This document shows positions 1-10,500 of a DNA stretch of 64,000 nucleotides, in pieces. Source of the DNA: Acidobacteriota bacterium (GTDB lineage Bacteria; Acidobacteriota; Terriglobia; Terriglobales; SCQP01); the NCBI GenBank assembly GCA_021818955.1, contig JAKASR010000002.1:171659-235658 (forward strand), given 5' to 3'. Both the position numbers and the translations under genes were made by a program. The notes beneath the pieces were generated by a model, which had not been told where the DNA came from, did no database searches, and saw nothing but the letters and a program-made list of their open reading frames with translations. Within the stretch, counting starts at the first letter, position 1. The number at the start of each line of letters is the position of its first letter.

Positions 1-560
1 GCGCCCAGCGTCATGCGCTCCCAGGTCCAATAGCGATGGGTGATTAAAGCCAAATAGAGCAGCCCCAGCGCCACCAAAATGGCGGCCCAGGCGGGCACTC
101 CAAAAAAGCTCATGCCGGCGCGGATGGCGATGAATTCGGTAATTAAAGTCAGGAAATTGCCCAATGCCAGATCGAGCAAAGAAAACCAGCCCCAAAAAGG
201 GCCGAAGCGGAGAAAAATAAGTTCGGCATGGCCGCGATGAGTGGCGGCGCCGAGGCGCATGGTCATTTCCTGCACCACCACCGCCATCAAAAAGGTCAAC
301 ACCGTGAAGGGCAGGAAAAAGCCAATGCCGTAGCGGCTGCCGGAGGTGGCATACGACAGCATGCTGGGGCCGTCATTTTCGCCCAGCATCACCAGAATGC
401 CGGGGCCGATCAGCAACCACAGCAATTGCAGATGGGGTTTCCAGCCCTGGCGCGCCCGCGCCGCCATCACGCGTTCGCGGTCGTGTGCCCGATCGACGTC
501 CTCATGGGTAATCACCACCGATTGGGGAGAAGCCGGTTCGGGAGTGAGGGAGGATTTCAT
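1..560 (-). CDS. Nramp-family divalent metal transporter, N-terminal part (gene continues outside window)
   Basis: Inner-membrane proton-coupled metal importer of the Nramp fold. The first 186 codons are present and the C-terminus lies beyond base 1. A hydrophilic N-terminus of about 45 residues is followed by TM1, with the run GPGILVMLGENDGPSMLSYA, and TM2 to TM4. The spacing fits canonical TM1 of Nramp, but the metal-binding signature DPGN reads DGPS: Asp is kept, Asn becomes Ser and Pro-Gly is inverted. The gene is divergent from a DtxR/MntR-type regulator, which supports a manganese or iron role. Because of the altered signature, substrate specificity (Mn, Fe, Mg or other) cannot be assigned. 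The TM6 metal site is not in the window. Confidence 0.8.
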   Translation of the reverse strand, partial: MKSSLTPEPASPQSVVITHEDVDRAHDRERVMAARARQGWKPHLQLLWLLIGPGILVMLGENDGPSMLSYATSGSRYGIGFFLPFTVLTFLMAVVVQEMTMRLGAATHRGHAELIFLRFGPFWGWFSLLDLALGNFLTLITEFIAIRAGMSFFGVPAWAAILVALGLLYLALITHRYWTWERMTLG

Positions 561-615
561 GAAAACGAGGGCCGGAAAGATGCCAAAGCCGCGCCGGAAA
601 TTGCCGGCTTGCCAT

Positions 616-629
616 TTTGATGATTCAAA
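616..629. promoter_or_regulatory. Candidate operator between metal transporter and DtxR-type gene
   Basis: Inverted repeat TTTGA-N4-TCAAA in the short divergent gap between the Nramp gene and the DtxR-family gene. A DtxR/MntR protein usually binds such a site next to its transporter target. The arms are only 5 bp, so this is a weak proposal based mainly on position. Confidence 0.3.
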
Positions 630-681
630 GTAAAAATAATGGGGATTGAAAGTCCCTGTCAAGGGTGCCCGCAATTCGCCA

Positions 682-1440
682 ATGGTTTCGACCACGCCTA
701 AGCGCGCCCAACCCGCTCCGCCGGCCAGCAGCACGGTAGAGAACTATCTCAAGCAGTTGTTCCGGCAGCAGCGCGCCAACGGCAACGGCATGGTGAGCAT
801 GGGCAGCCTGGCGGCGGCCATGGGGGTGGCGCCCGGCACTGCGACCTCCATGGCCAAGTCGCTGGCGGAATCCGGTTTGGCGCGCTATGCGCCGCGCACC
901 GGGGTGCGTCTGTCGCCGGCGGGCGAGCAGCTGGCCTTGCACGTTATCCGCCGCCATCGGCTGGTGGAGCTGTTCCTGGTCAAAGTGCTGCAACTGGATT
1001 GGTCGGTAGTGGATGATGAAGCGGAGCGGCTGGAGCACACCATCTCGGATCGCGTGCTGGAACGCATGGATGCTTTATTGGATTTTCCCACCGCCGATCC
1101 GCATGGTGATCCGATTCCGAGCGCCGGTGGGCGGCTGCACGAACCGCGGCGGCTCAGCTTGGCCAATTGCCCCCTGGGCGCGCCGCAACGCATTGCCCGC
1201 GTGCTCGACCAGGACCCGAATTTTCTTCAGTTCGTCGAGCGCGTAGAGCTGGTTCCGGGCGCCGTGGTCACCGTCGTCAGCCGGCTGATCGCCGCCGGCG
1301 CGGTGCAATTGCAACGCGCGCGCCGCGAACCGATTTCCCTCGGCCTGCCGGCCGCCGGATCCATTCTGGTTGAGCCGCGGCAGGTAGCCGGAAATACCTC
1401 TCGCAGCCAGCCTCGGCGAGAGCGCAAAAACTTGAGCTGA
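682..1440 (+). CDS. DtxR/MntR-family metal-dependent transcriptional regulator
   Basis: Metal-sensing repressor of about 252 residues from the ATG at 682; an in-frame TTG at 646 would add 12. An N-terminal winged helix (roughly 20-75, VSMGSLAAAMGVAPGTATSM) is followed by the dimerisation and metal-binding domain with the family-typical stretches EAERLEH and DPHGDPIP. The C-terminal part (LVPGAVVTVVSRLIAAGAVQ) resembles the FeoA/SH3-like domain of long DtxR proteins. The divergent Nramp gene is the obvious target: metal-loaded protein would be expected to repress uptake. Whether it senses Mn or Fe cannot be read here. The tail after about residue 225 is basic and of low complexity. Confidence 0.87.
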   Translation: MVSTTPKRAQPAPPASSTVENYLKQLFRQQRANGNGMVSMGSLAAAMGVAPGTATSMAKSLAESGLARYAPRTGVRLSPAGEQLALHVIRRHRLVELFLVKVLQLDWSVVDDEAERLEHTISDRVLERMDALLDFPTADPHGDPIPSAGGRLHEPRRLSLANCPLGAPQRIARVLDQDPNFLQFVERVELVPGAVVTVVSRLIAAGAVQLQRARREPISLGLPAAGSILVEPRQVAGNTSRSQPRRERKNLS

Positions 1441-1543
1441 AGGGCCGCCGGCGCAGACCGAATCTCAACTCGGGCTTGGATAACAATTCTTTTAGATTCT
1501 GTAATTTAGAGGTGATTGCAGGCTGGTCTTGCGGCGCCGCTCA

Positions 1544-1552
1544 TGGTATACT
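1544..1552 (+). promoter_or_regulatory. Extended -10 promoter candidate for gyrB
   Basis: TGGTATACT, an extended -10 (TGN-TATACT), lies about 108 bp upstream of the gyrB GTG start in a 219-bp intergenic region. No convincing -35 is seen, which is normal for extended -10 promoters. Confidence 0.4.
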
Positions 1553-1572
1553 TGAGGTTGAGCTGCCGGTAG

Positions 1573-4128
<2,556 letters not shown>

Positions 4129-4238
4129 CAGCGGCCGGCTCCGTTTTCCAGCTCCAGGTTGAACGCTGGAAAGCAGCCGCTTGCGGGCGCCGGACTCGAA
4201 ATGCGTGGGCGGTAAACCAGGCTCCCAGATAGCGTCCA

Positions 4239-5354
4239 ATGAATAAGCTTTGGCCAGCATCCCTGGACCGCTCACCCGCCGGCGCCACGCCCGCGGTCTT
4301 ACCGGCGGAGGCCGAAATCCGCTGCGGCGGGCATCGCCTGCGGCTGGAACCGGCGACGCTGCTGGCGCCGATGTCGGGCCTGACCGATACGGTTTTCCGG
4401 CGCTTCATTCGCCAGGTAGCCGAGCTGGCCGCGGCGCCGGATTCCGCCGCTGCCGAGCCGCGGCTGCCCTTCGGCGGCTGCGGGCTGATCATGACCGAAT
4501 TCACCTCGGCCGATGGACTGATCCGCTCGGAAAAAGTGGCGCGCCGGTATCTCAGCTTCGCCCCGGACGAACATCCCATCGCCGCCCAGCTTTTCGGCAG
4601 CGATGCCGTGGCGCTGTCGGAGGCGGCGCGCGTGGTGGAGGCCATGGGCTTCGATGCGGTGGATCTGAACCTTGGCTGCCCCGCCAAAAAAGTGGTCAAG
4701 TGCAATGGCGGCTCCGGGCTGTTGCGCGATTTGCCGCTGCTAGGCCGGCTGTTTGCCGCACTCCGCGCCGCGGTAAAGATTCCTCTCACGGTCAAGTTCC
4801 GCGCCGGTTGGGATGAGCGCAGCCTGGTGCACCTCGAGCTGGCCCGGATGGCGGAAGCCAGCGGCGTCAATGCGCTGGCTTTGCACGCCCGTACCCGCGC
4901 CCAAGGCTACGCCGGGCAGGCGCAATGGGATTGGATCGGCGAGGTCAAACAAGCGGTGCGGATTCCGGTCTGGGGAAACGGCGATGTCCGCTGCCCGGAG
5001 GACGCCGCCCGGTTGGTGGCTCATACCGGCTGCGATGGCATCATGATCGGGCGCGCGGCCGCGAGCAATCCCTGGATTTTTCAGCAGATCGAGACCTGGC
5101 GGCGCACCGGCGCCTATCGCGAGCCGGAACAGGCGGAGCGCGGCCGGCTGATGCTGGCCTATTTTCAACAGCTCGCGGGCGCGGGCATGCCGGGCGCTGT
5201 AGGCAAAATGAAACAATTCGCCGCCTGGTTTAGCCATGGCGTCCGCGACGGCGCCCGGCTGCGCCAGGCCATCTACACCGCCCGCGCCGAGGCGGAAGTC
5301 ATCGCCCGGGTGGAAGAGTTTTTTACCCAGCCAATAACTGAATTGGTGATTTAA
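4239..5354 (+). CDS. dus: tRNA-dihydrouridine synthase (DusB-like)
   Basis: FMN-dependent enzyme that reduces specific uridines in the tRNA D-loop. It is 371 residues long. The TIM barrel begins with LAPMSGLTDTVFRRFIRQ and continues with the active-site region LNLGCPAKKVVKCNGGSGLL, whose Cys in NLGCP is the catalytic acid, then VKFRAGWD, LHARTRAQGY and the phosphate-binding end of the barrel PVWGNGDV and GIMIGRAAASNPWIF. A helical tRNA-binding domain closes the protein. An acidic loop of about 20 residues after the first helix (AAAPDSAAAEPR) is longer than usual. It stands alone, 110 bp after gyrB and convergent with the bactofilin-like gene. Confidence 0.93.
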   Translation: MNKLWPASLDRSPAGATPAVLPAEAEIRCGGHRLRLEPATLLAPMSGLTDTVFRRFIRQVAELAAAPDSAAAEPRLPFGGCGLIMTEFTSADGLIRSEKVARRYLSFAPDEHPIAAQLFGSDAVALSEAARVVEAMGFDAVDLNLGCPAKKVVKCNGGSGLLRDLPLLGRLFAALRAAVKIPLTVKFRAGWDERSLVHLELARMAEASGVNALALHARTRAQGYAGQAQWDWIGEVKQAVRIPVWGNGDVRCPEDAARLVAHTGCDGIMIGRAAASNPWIFQQIETWRRTGAYREPEQAERGRLMLAYFQQLAGAGMPGAVGKMKQFAAWFSHGVRDGARLRQAIYTARAEAEVIARVEEFFTQPITELVI

Positions 5355-5378
5355 GCCTCTGACGGCCGATTTTCGCGC

Positions 5379-7154
5379 TTACGCAACCGCCGGGCGCGGA
5401 GCGCGCAACAGTTCGTAGGCGGCCAGCGCCTGCAGGCCCAGCCCCCAAACCAAAATTGCCAACAGGACGAGGCCGCCGGCGAAGGGAATCTGGTACGCTA
5501 TGCGAATAATCAGCAAGCCCACCGCCAGACGCAGCAGGAATTCCCAAAAACCGGCGGTTTTGCCCAAGAGCAGATTGCCCAGCCAGTGGGCGACAACGAT
5601 GGTGGCGAGATAAATCGCCAACAAATATAACCCCAGGGCCGCCAGGGCCAGCGGCAAACCGACTAGCGTAATAGCGATAAAAATCGCGAGTATGGGCGTG
5701 GCGATCAGCAGCACCGCGCCTGTACCCAGGCTGGCTCCCACTCGTTCCTGCTGCCGCTCGACCGCGCGGAAAAAGCCGGGAAACAGCAGCCAGAGCACCG
5801 CGCCGGCGACCAGCGCCGCCGCCCAGATCAGCGCCTGAAAAATATAAAAATGGGCGTGGCGCCAACGCCGCTTCGCCTGCAGCGACTCAAAATGCAGCCC
5901 CTGGGCCAACTGGGCGCCCGCCTGAACGGAAGGCTTATATTTACCGTGAAAAATCACCGGGCCACCGGCTTTGGCCACCGAGCCCACATTCAGATGGCCG
6001 CCACGAACTTCAAATTTTCCGTTCACGGCGCCATTGAGAAAACTAGTTTGAGATGCCGCCAGGACATTCTGATGGACGGTCCCCTCGATATCCATGATCT
6101 GGCCGCCGGAGATCAGGCTGCCTCCGATTTCCGCGTCAGGCTGGAGATTGAGCTGTTGATTCCAGGTCAGGACGCTGCCATGGATTTGCCCGCTGATATC
6201 CGCCTGCTGATTGCCGCCGAAGTAGTTGCCATGCACCTGGCCGGCGAGGCGAACTTCATGCACGAAGGCGGCGACATCGCCGCCGATGTTAGCGCCGCGA
6301 TCAATGTGCAAGGTGGCGGCAAACACGATGACGTCGCCCGTAACCTGGCCATCGATAGTCACGTCTTGCGCAAGGCTGATCAAATTACCCTGAATCACTC
6401 CATCAATACGGACATTCTGCGCATGCACGATGAGGTCGTGAGGCACGGTCATGCCCGCCAGTATGGTAAAAAAACTCTGGCCATGAATGCGCATCGGGAC
6501 CTGCATCACCTGCACCGGAGCAGTTGCGGGGGATGCCGGTTTAACCGCCGATCGGGCGGGGTGGAGCGGAGGCCGCGGCGCGGCAATTTTTACCACGCGC
6601 CCAGGGGCGGCGGCCTTCCGGACGCGCCGGGGCGCGCTCCAGGCATGGCCGGCCAGCGGCACCAGCAGGACGAACAGCACCAGCCCGAGCACGGAGCGCG
6701 GCCAATGCGCTCGCCGCGGCCGCAACAGCATCCAGGCGCAGGCGAAAAAGGCCAGGGGGCCCAGCACTTCGATGGTGTGGGTCAAAGAACCCCAGCCGTG
6801 CCAAAACATGGCGCTGAAGAGCAACGTGCTGATCAGGTTTTGACCGCCGTAGCCCATGCGGCTGGTATTGTTGATCCAAGGTTGGAGGAGCGTCAGCCAG
6901 ACGGCAAGCGCGCCGGCGATGGCCAGGCCGGCCGCGGCCAAGCCGGCGGCGAAGGCCAGACGCGGACGCGCCGCCGCAGCCTGCGGCGCATCCTGCATGC
7001 AGCTGCGCAGCCAACGGTTTTCGCGCTCTAAAGCGGCGATTTGCGCGCGACAGGCGCCGCACAACGTTACATGCCGATGCCAGCGGGAGGCGGTTTGCGC
7101 ATCCAGCTCGCCTTCGCTCCAGAGCAGCGCCGTGATGGCGTCCAGGTGTTCCAT
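5379..7154 (-). CDS. Zinc-finger anti-sigma-like membrane protein with bactofilin-like beta-helix
   Basis: A 591-residue protein with an unusual architecture. Residues 1-50 form a putative zinc-binding anti-sigma domain with H28-x3-C32-x2-C35. Four likely membrane segments follow (about 67-172), then an Ala/Pro-rich linker. From about 225 to 430 there is a repetitive beta-helix of the polymer-forming bactofilin type (VRIDGVIQGNLISLAQDVTIDG and repeats with I-x-G-x-V/I-x-G-x spacing), then four or more hydrophobic segments to the end. It starts 7 bp after the ECF sigma gene stop, so the two are co-transcribed. I infer that it is the membrane-bound anti-sigma factor, with the beta-helix as a sensory or scaffold part. 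Topology is not certain. Confidence 0.82.
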   Translation of the reverse strand: MEHLDAITALLWSEGELDAQTASRWHRHVTLCGACRAQIAALERENRWLRSCMQDAPQAAAARPRLAFAAGLAAAGLAIAGALAVWLTLLQPWINNTSRMGYGGQNLISTLLFSAMFWHGWGSLTHTIEVLGPLAFFACAWMLLRPRRAHWPRSVLGLVLFVLLVPLAGHAWSAPRRVRKAAAPGRVVKIAAPRPPLHPARSAVKPASPATAPVQVMQVPMRIHGQSFFTILAGMTVPHDLIVHAQNVRIDGVIQGNLISLAQDVTIDGQVTGDVIVFAATLHIDRGANIGGDVAAFVHEVRLAGQVHGNYFGGNQQADISGQIHGSVLTWNQQLNLQPDAEIGGSLISGGQIMDIEGTVHQNVLAASQTSFLNGAVNGKFEVRGGHLNVGSVAKAGGPVIFHGKYKPSVQAGAQLAQGLHFESLQAKRRWRHAHFYIFQALIWAAALVAGAVLWLLFPGFFRAVERQQERVGASLGTGAVLLIATPILAIFIAITLVGLPLALAALGLYLLAIYLATIVVAHWLGNLLLGKTAGFWEFLLRLAVGLLIIRIAYQIPFAGGLVLLAILVWGLGLQALAAYELLRAPRPAVA

Positions 7155-7161
7155 AAAATCT

Positions 7162-7749
7162 TCAGCTCCCGGTCTCGCCGGCCGGCGCGAGTGCCTGCCG
7201 CAACTGTTGCCGAGCCCGGAGCAGCACTACGCCAATATATGCGCGCGGCAGCCGCAACACGTCGGCAATTTCTTCATAACTGAGCTCGCTGTAATAGCGC
7301 AAGGTGAGCGCCAGCCGGGAGCGTTCCGGCAATTGCGCGAGTGCTTGCCGCATCGTCTCCGACGTCTGTCTTGCCATGATCTCATCCAGTTGATCCGGAT
7401 TGGAAACCGCCACCGGCAGTTCCTCGCTGGCTTCGGTTTCAAACCCCCGCCGGCTCTTTTGGCGCAAAATGTCCCAGCAATGATTGCCCGCCAGGCGATA
7501 GAGCCAGGGGCTGAACGGCCGCTCCGCATCATACAGGTCGAGTTTGTTTCGCAGCTTAATGAAAATGTCCCCGGTGGCGTCTTCCGCATCCTGTTGGTTG
7601 CCAAGCGCGTGGCGGCAGAAACGCATAATTGCGGGCGCAAACTGGCGATAAAGCTCTCCCCAAGCTTCGGCATCGCCTTTGCGGGCCTGGGCCAGCACCG
7701 GGCGTAGATCGTTTTCCTTGGCAGTTCGAGCCACGCGGGCGCTTTCCAT
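7162..7749 (-). CDS. ECF-family RNA polymerase sigma factor
   Basis: Extracytoplasmic-function sigma-70 factor, 195 residues from the ATG at 7749. The open frame extends upstream to 7932, but that part is basic, low in conserved sequence and probably not translated. Region 2 contains DAEDATGDIFIKL and the -10 recognition part PFSPWLYRLAGNHCWDILR. Region 4 contains LPERSRLALTLRYYSELSYEEIADVL followed by the recognition helix PRAYIGVVLLRARQQLRQAL. It pairs with the downstream zinc-finger/bactofilin-like protein, the presumed anti-sigma factor. The target promoter is unknown; an autoregulatory promoter is expected upstream but I could not identify one. Confidence 0.92.
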   Translation of the reverse strand: MESARVARTAKENDLRPVLAQARKGDAEAWGELYRQFAPAIMRFCRHALGNQQDAEDATGDIFIKLRNKLDLYDAERPFSPWLYRLAGNHCWDILRQKSRRGFETEASEELPVAVSNPDQLDEIMARQTSETMRQALAQLPERSRLALTLRYYSELSYEEIADVLRLPRAYIGVVLLRARQQLRQALAPAGETGS

Positions 7750-8064
7750 AAATTTGTACGTCTTGGATAGGCTGGATATTTCAGTCCGGCAACGGCATCG
7801 CTCCGTGCCGCCCAGGGCGCGGCAGCCCTGATCCACTGTAAGTCTACCGCCTCGATGTTGGCGCTGCCAGCCTATGCCGCCTTGTGTCTTGGACCGGCGC
7901 GGCTGGAAATTTGCGCTCACTATTGACCGCAAGCGGCCAGACTGCGGACAATAAGATATACCCTGAGATCAGCGCCCCCGGGTAGACCGACTTCAAATGG
8001 AGCTTTTCTGTTGGTTCAGCTTGACGCCGGCCGTGTGGCGCACAATCGTTGACGTATCGAGGCT
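7750..8064. other. Divergent intergenic region between ECF sigma gene and pdhA
   Basis: 315 bp that must hold promoters in both directions. On the plus strand TTGACC at 7923-7928 is followed 18 bp later by GACAAT, a weak sigma-70-like match for pdhA. No clear -10 or -35 for the sigma gene is seen and no stable hairpin stands out. Confidence 0.3.
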
Positions 8065-9066
8065 ATGAGCACCCCATCCGAATCACTGGTTACCGACCGG
8101 AACGCCATCTCACCCGCTAAGCTACGCAGCTTTTTAAGGCGGATGATCACCATCCGGGAATTCGAGCATTTGGGCGAGCGGGAGTTTCGTAATGGCTTGA
8201 TTCGCGGCTATTACCATTCCTATGCCGGCCAGGAAGCCGTCGGAGTGGGCTTTATCGAGGCCATGGACCTCAAGCGCGACTATATCGTGGACCATTACCG
8301 CGACCACGGCCATTGCCTGACTGTGGGTATAAGCCCGGCCAGCATTTATGCCGAGCTATTCGGCCGCCGCGGCGGGGTCTCCAAGGGCAAGGGCGGCAGC
8401 ATGCATATGTACAGCCTGGAGAAGCACTTCCTCGGCGGAGATGGCATCGTCGGGGGCGGCATTTCGGTGGCTACCGGAGTAGGGCTGGCGCTGAAACGGA
8501 TGGGTGCGGGCGGCCTTTGCGTATGCTTCTTTGGCGATGGCGCGCTGGATACCGGCACCTTCCACGAATCGCTCAATATGGCCAGCCTGTGGGATGTGCC
8601 GATTGTGTACGTCTGCATTAATAACCAGTTCAGCATGGGGACTCGGCTGGACCGCCATTCCAGCCTGACCCAATTAGTGGACCGCGCGGCCGGCTATGGC
8701 ATGGCCACCGAACAAATTGACGGCCAGGATATTGGCCTTACCCTGGCAAGCGCCGAACGCATTTTCGCCACCGTGCGCGAGCGCCAGCGTCCGGTTTTCG
8801 TGGAAGCGCTGACGTACCGCTATCAAGGGCATGGCATTCACGACAAGCCCCACAACTACCGCACGGCGGCGGAAGAAGAACCCTGGATTCATCGCGACCC
8901 GATCCTGCTGCTGAGCCAACGGCTGATGGACGAAAAGATTATGACCCAGGAGCAGATTGAGAGCATGCGGCAGGAGATCGTGGCCGAACTTGAAGCCAGC
9001 GTCGAGGAAGCCAAACGCTCGCCCCTGCCCGATGCCGGCGAGCTTTTTGAGGATGTGACTTTATAA
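8065..9066 (+). CDS. pdhA: Pyruvate dehydrogenase E1 component, alpha subunit
   Basis: Thiamine-diphosphate-dependent E1 alpha of a 2-oxo acid dehydrogenase complex (333 residues). It holds half of the decarboxylation site. The ThDP motif runs from GDG at 157-159 (FFGDGALDTGTFHESLNMA) to NN at 186-187 (YVCINNQFSMGT). The phosphorylation-loop equivalent YRYQGHGIHDKPHNYR is present; HGH at 81-83 and GSMHMY at 111-116 are family-typical. pdhB follows with no gap. No E2 or E3 gene is nearby. An acetoin or branched-chain substrate cannot be excluded, but the sequence reads most like pyruvate dehydrogenase. Confidence 0.88.
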   Translation: MSTPSESLVTDRNAISPAKLRSFLRRMITIREFEHLGEREFRNGLIRGYYHSYAGQEAVGVGFIEAMDLKRDYIVDHYRDHGHCLTVGISPASIYAELFGRRGGVSKGKGGSMHMYSLEKHFLGGDGIVGGGISVATGVGLALKRMGAGGLCVCFFGDGALDTGTFHESLNMASLWDVPIVYVCINNQFSMGTRLDRHSSLTQLVDRAAGYGMATEQIDGQDIGLTLASAERIFATVRERQRPVFVEALTYRYQGHGIHDKPHNYRTAAEEEPWIHRDPILLLSQRLMDEKIMTQEQIESMRQEIVAELEASVEEAKRSPLPDAGELFEDVTL

Positions 9067-10077
9067 ATGGCACCCATGACTACCACTATGAAGATGAAGA
9101 AAATGGCCATGCACGAGGCCTTGAACCAGGCCTTGCGCGAAGAACTGCAGCGGGATCCGCACGTGGTCATCCTGGGCGAAGAAGTCGGGCTTTATAACGG
9201 CGTGCATTATGTCACCCGCGGATTGTATTCCGAATTCGGCGGCGACCGGGTGATGGATACGCCCATCTCGGAAGAGAGTTTTGTCGGGGTCGGGGTTGGC
9301 ATGGCGATTATGGGTTTCCGTCCCGTAGTCGAAATGATGCGGATGGATTTTTCCCTGCGCGCCATGGACCAGATCTATAACCACATGGCCAAGATTCACT
9401 ACATGTCGGGCGGCGATCTGAAAGTGCCGATGGTTTTGCGCGGCCCCGAGGGTCCGGGGCCCAATTCCGGATTAACCGCGCAGCACGGGCAGCAATTAAC
9501 GGGATTGTTCGCCCATTGTCCCGGATTACGGGTGGTCACCCCCTCGACTCAATACGATGCCAAGGGAATGCTAAAGGCGGCGATTCGTTGCGACGATCCG
9601 GTGGTGTTCCTTGAGCCGGGCCCCCTGAACAACAAACAGGGCGATGTGGGCGAAGACGATTACCTGGTGCCGCTCGATCAGGCGGAAATCCGGCGGGAAG
9701 GCGGCGATGTCACCTTGATCGGCTATGGCGCCAGCGTCGCGCTCTGCCTACAGGCGGCGCGCGAGTTGGAAAAAAGCGGCGTCTCCGCCGCCGTGGTGGA
9801 CATGCGCTCGCTGCGCCCGCTCGATATGGCGCCGGCCTACGCCTCGGTGGAGCGCACCAACCGCGCCGTGGTGGTCGAATACGCCTGGCAAAGCTTCGGG
9901 CCGGGCGCCGAGATCGTCGCCCGATTGATGCAAGACGCCTTCTGGCATCTGGAATCTCCGGTGCTGCGGGTCGGCGGCAAGGAAACTCCTCTGCCCTATG
10001 CCGCGAATCTCGAGGAATTGAGCAAGCCTCAGGTCGAAGAAGTCGTCGAAGCGGCCAAGAAAACGCTGGCCGGCTAA
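9067..10077 (+). CDS. pdhB: Pyruvate dehydrogenase E1 component, beta subunit
   Basis: E1 beta subunit (336 residues), partner of the preceding alpha subunit in the alpha2beta2 heterotetramer. It begins directly after the pdhA stop; internal Met codons at residues 4, 8, 10 and 13 are alternative starts. Typical motifs are VVILGEEVGLYNGVHYVT, DTPISEESFVGVGVGMA, MRMDFSLRAMDQIYNHMAKI and the C-terminal transketolase domain with VVDMRSLRPLD and VVEYAWQSFGPGAEI. It lacks a lipoyl domain. The stoichiometric, gapless arrangement with pdhA points to translational coupling. Confidence 0.9.
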   Translation: MAPMTTTMKMKKMAMHEALNQALREELQRDPHVVILGEEVGLYNGVHYVTRGLYSEFGGDRVMDTPISEESFVGVGVGMAIMGFRPVVEMMRMDFSLRAMDQIYNHMAKIHYMSGGDLKVPMVLRGPEGPGPNSGLTAQHGQQLTGLFAHCPGLRVVTPSTQYDAKGMLKAAIRCDDPVVFLEPGPLNNKQGDVGEDDYLVPLDQAEIRREGGDVTLIGYGASVALCLQAARELEKSGVSAAVVDMRSLRPLDMAPAYASVERTNRAVVVEYAWQSFGPGAEIVARLMQDAFWHLESPVLRVGGKETPLPYAANLEELSKPQVEEVVEAAKKTLAG

Positions 10078-10088
10078 ACCCACGCGGC

Positions 10089-10490
10089 ATGCTCACCATA
10101 CTTTTTGCCTGCGTGCACAACGCCGGCCGTTCCCAGATCGCCGCCGCATTTTTCAACCAGCTTGCCGATCCCGCCAAGGCGCGGGCCATTTCCGCCGGCA
10201 CTCAGCCCGCCGCGCGTTTGCACCCGGCAGTGCTTGAGACCATGCGCGAAGCGGGAATCGATTTAAGTGCGGCCCGTCCGCAAAAACTCACGCCTGCAAT
10301 GGCGGCCGGCGCCAGCTTGCTCATCACCATGGGCTGCGGCGAGCAATGCCCCTACTTGCCCGGGGTGCGCCGCGAGGATTGGCGCTTGCGCGATCCGCAG
10401 GGGTTGAGCGCGGCGGAGGTGCGGCCGATCCGGGAGGAAATCCGGCAGCGGGTGAGCGAATTGATCGGGCGGGAAAAACTGGGGAAATAA
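10089..10490 (+). CDS. ArsC-type arsenate reductase / low-molecular-weight phosphatase family protein
   Basis: Small cytosolic protein (133 residues) with the low-molecular-weight phosphatase P-loop C8-x5-R14 (CVHNAGRSQ). A second cysteine pair, C83 and C87 in MGCGEQCPYLPG, supports a disulfide-cascade arsenate reductase rather than a tyrosine phosphatase. DWRLRDPQG carries the general-acid Asp region. It lies 11 bp after pdhB and is convergent with the phosphate transporter genes. Arsenate enters through phosphate transporters, so the neighbourhood fits, but no ars operon or efflux gene is present. The electron donor (thioredoxin or a thiol) is unknown. Confidence 0.8.
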   Translation: MLTILFACVHNAGRSQIAAAFFNQLADPAKARAISAGTQPAARLHPAVLETMREAGIDLSAARPQKLTPAMAAGASLLITMGCGEQCPYLPGVRREDWRLRDPQGLSAAEVRPIREEIRQRVSELIGREKLGK

Positions 10491-10500
10491 GAGCGGATCT

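Noticed and set aside
5850-7031. 393-residue plus-strand frame
   Set aside because: Antisense to the repetitive bactofilin-like region. Its regular pattern only mirrors the beta-helix repeats.
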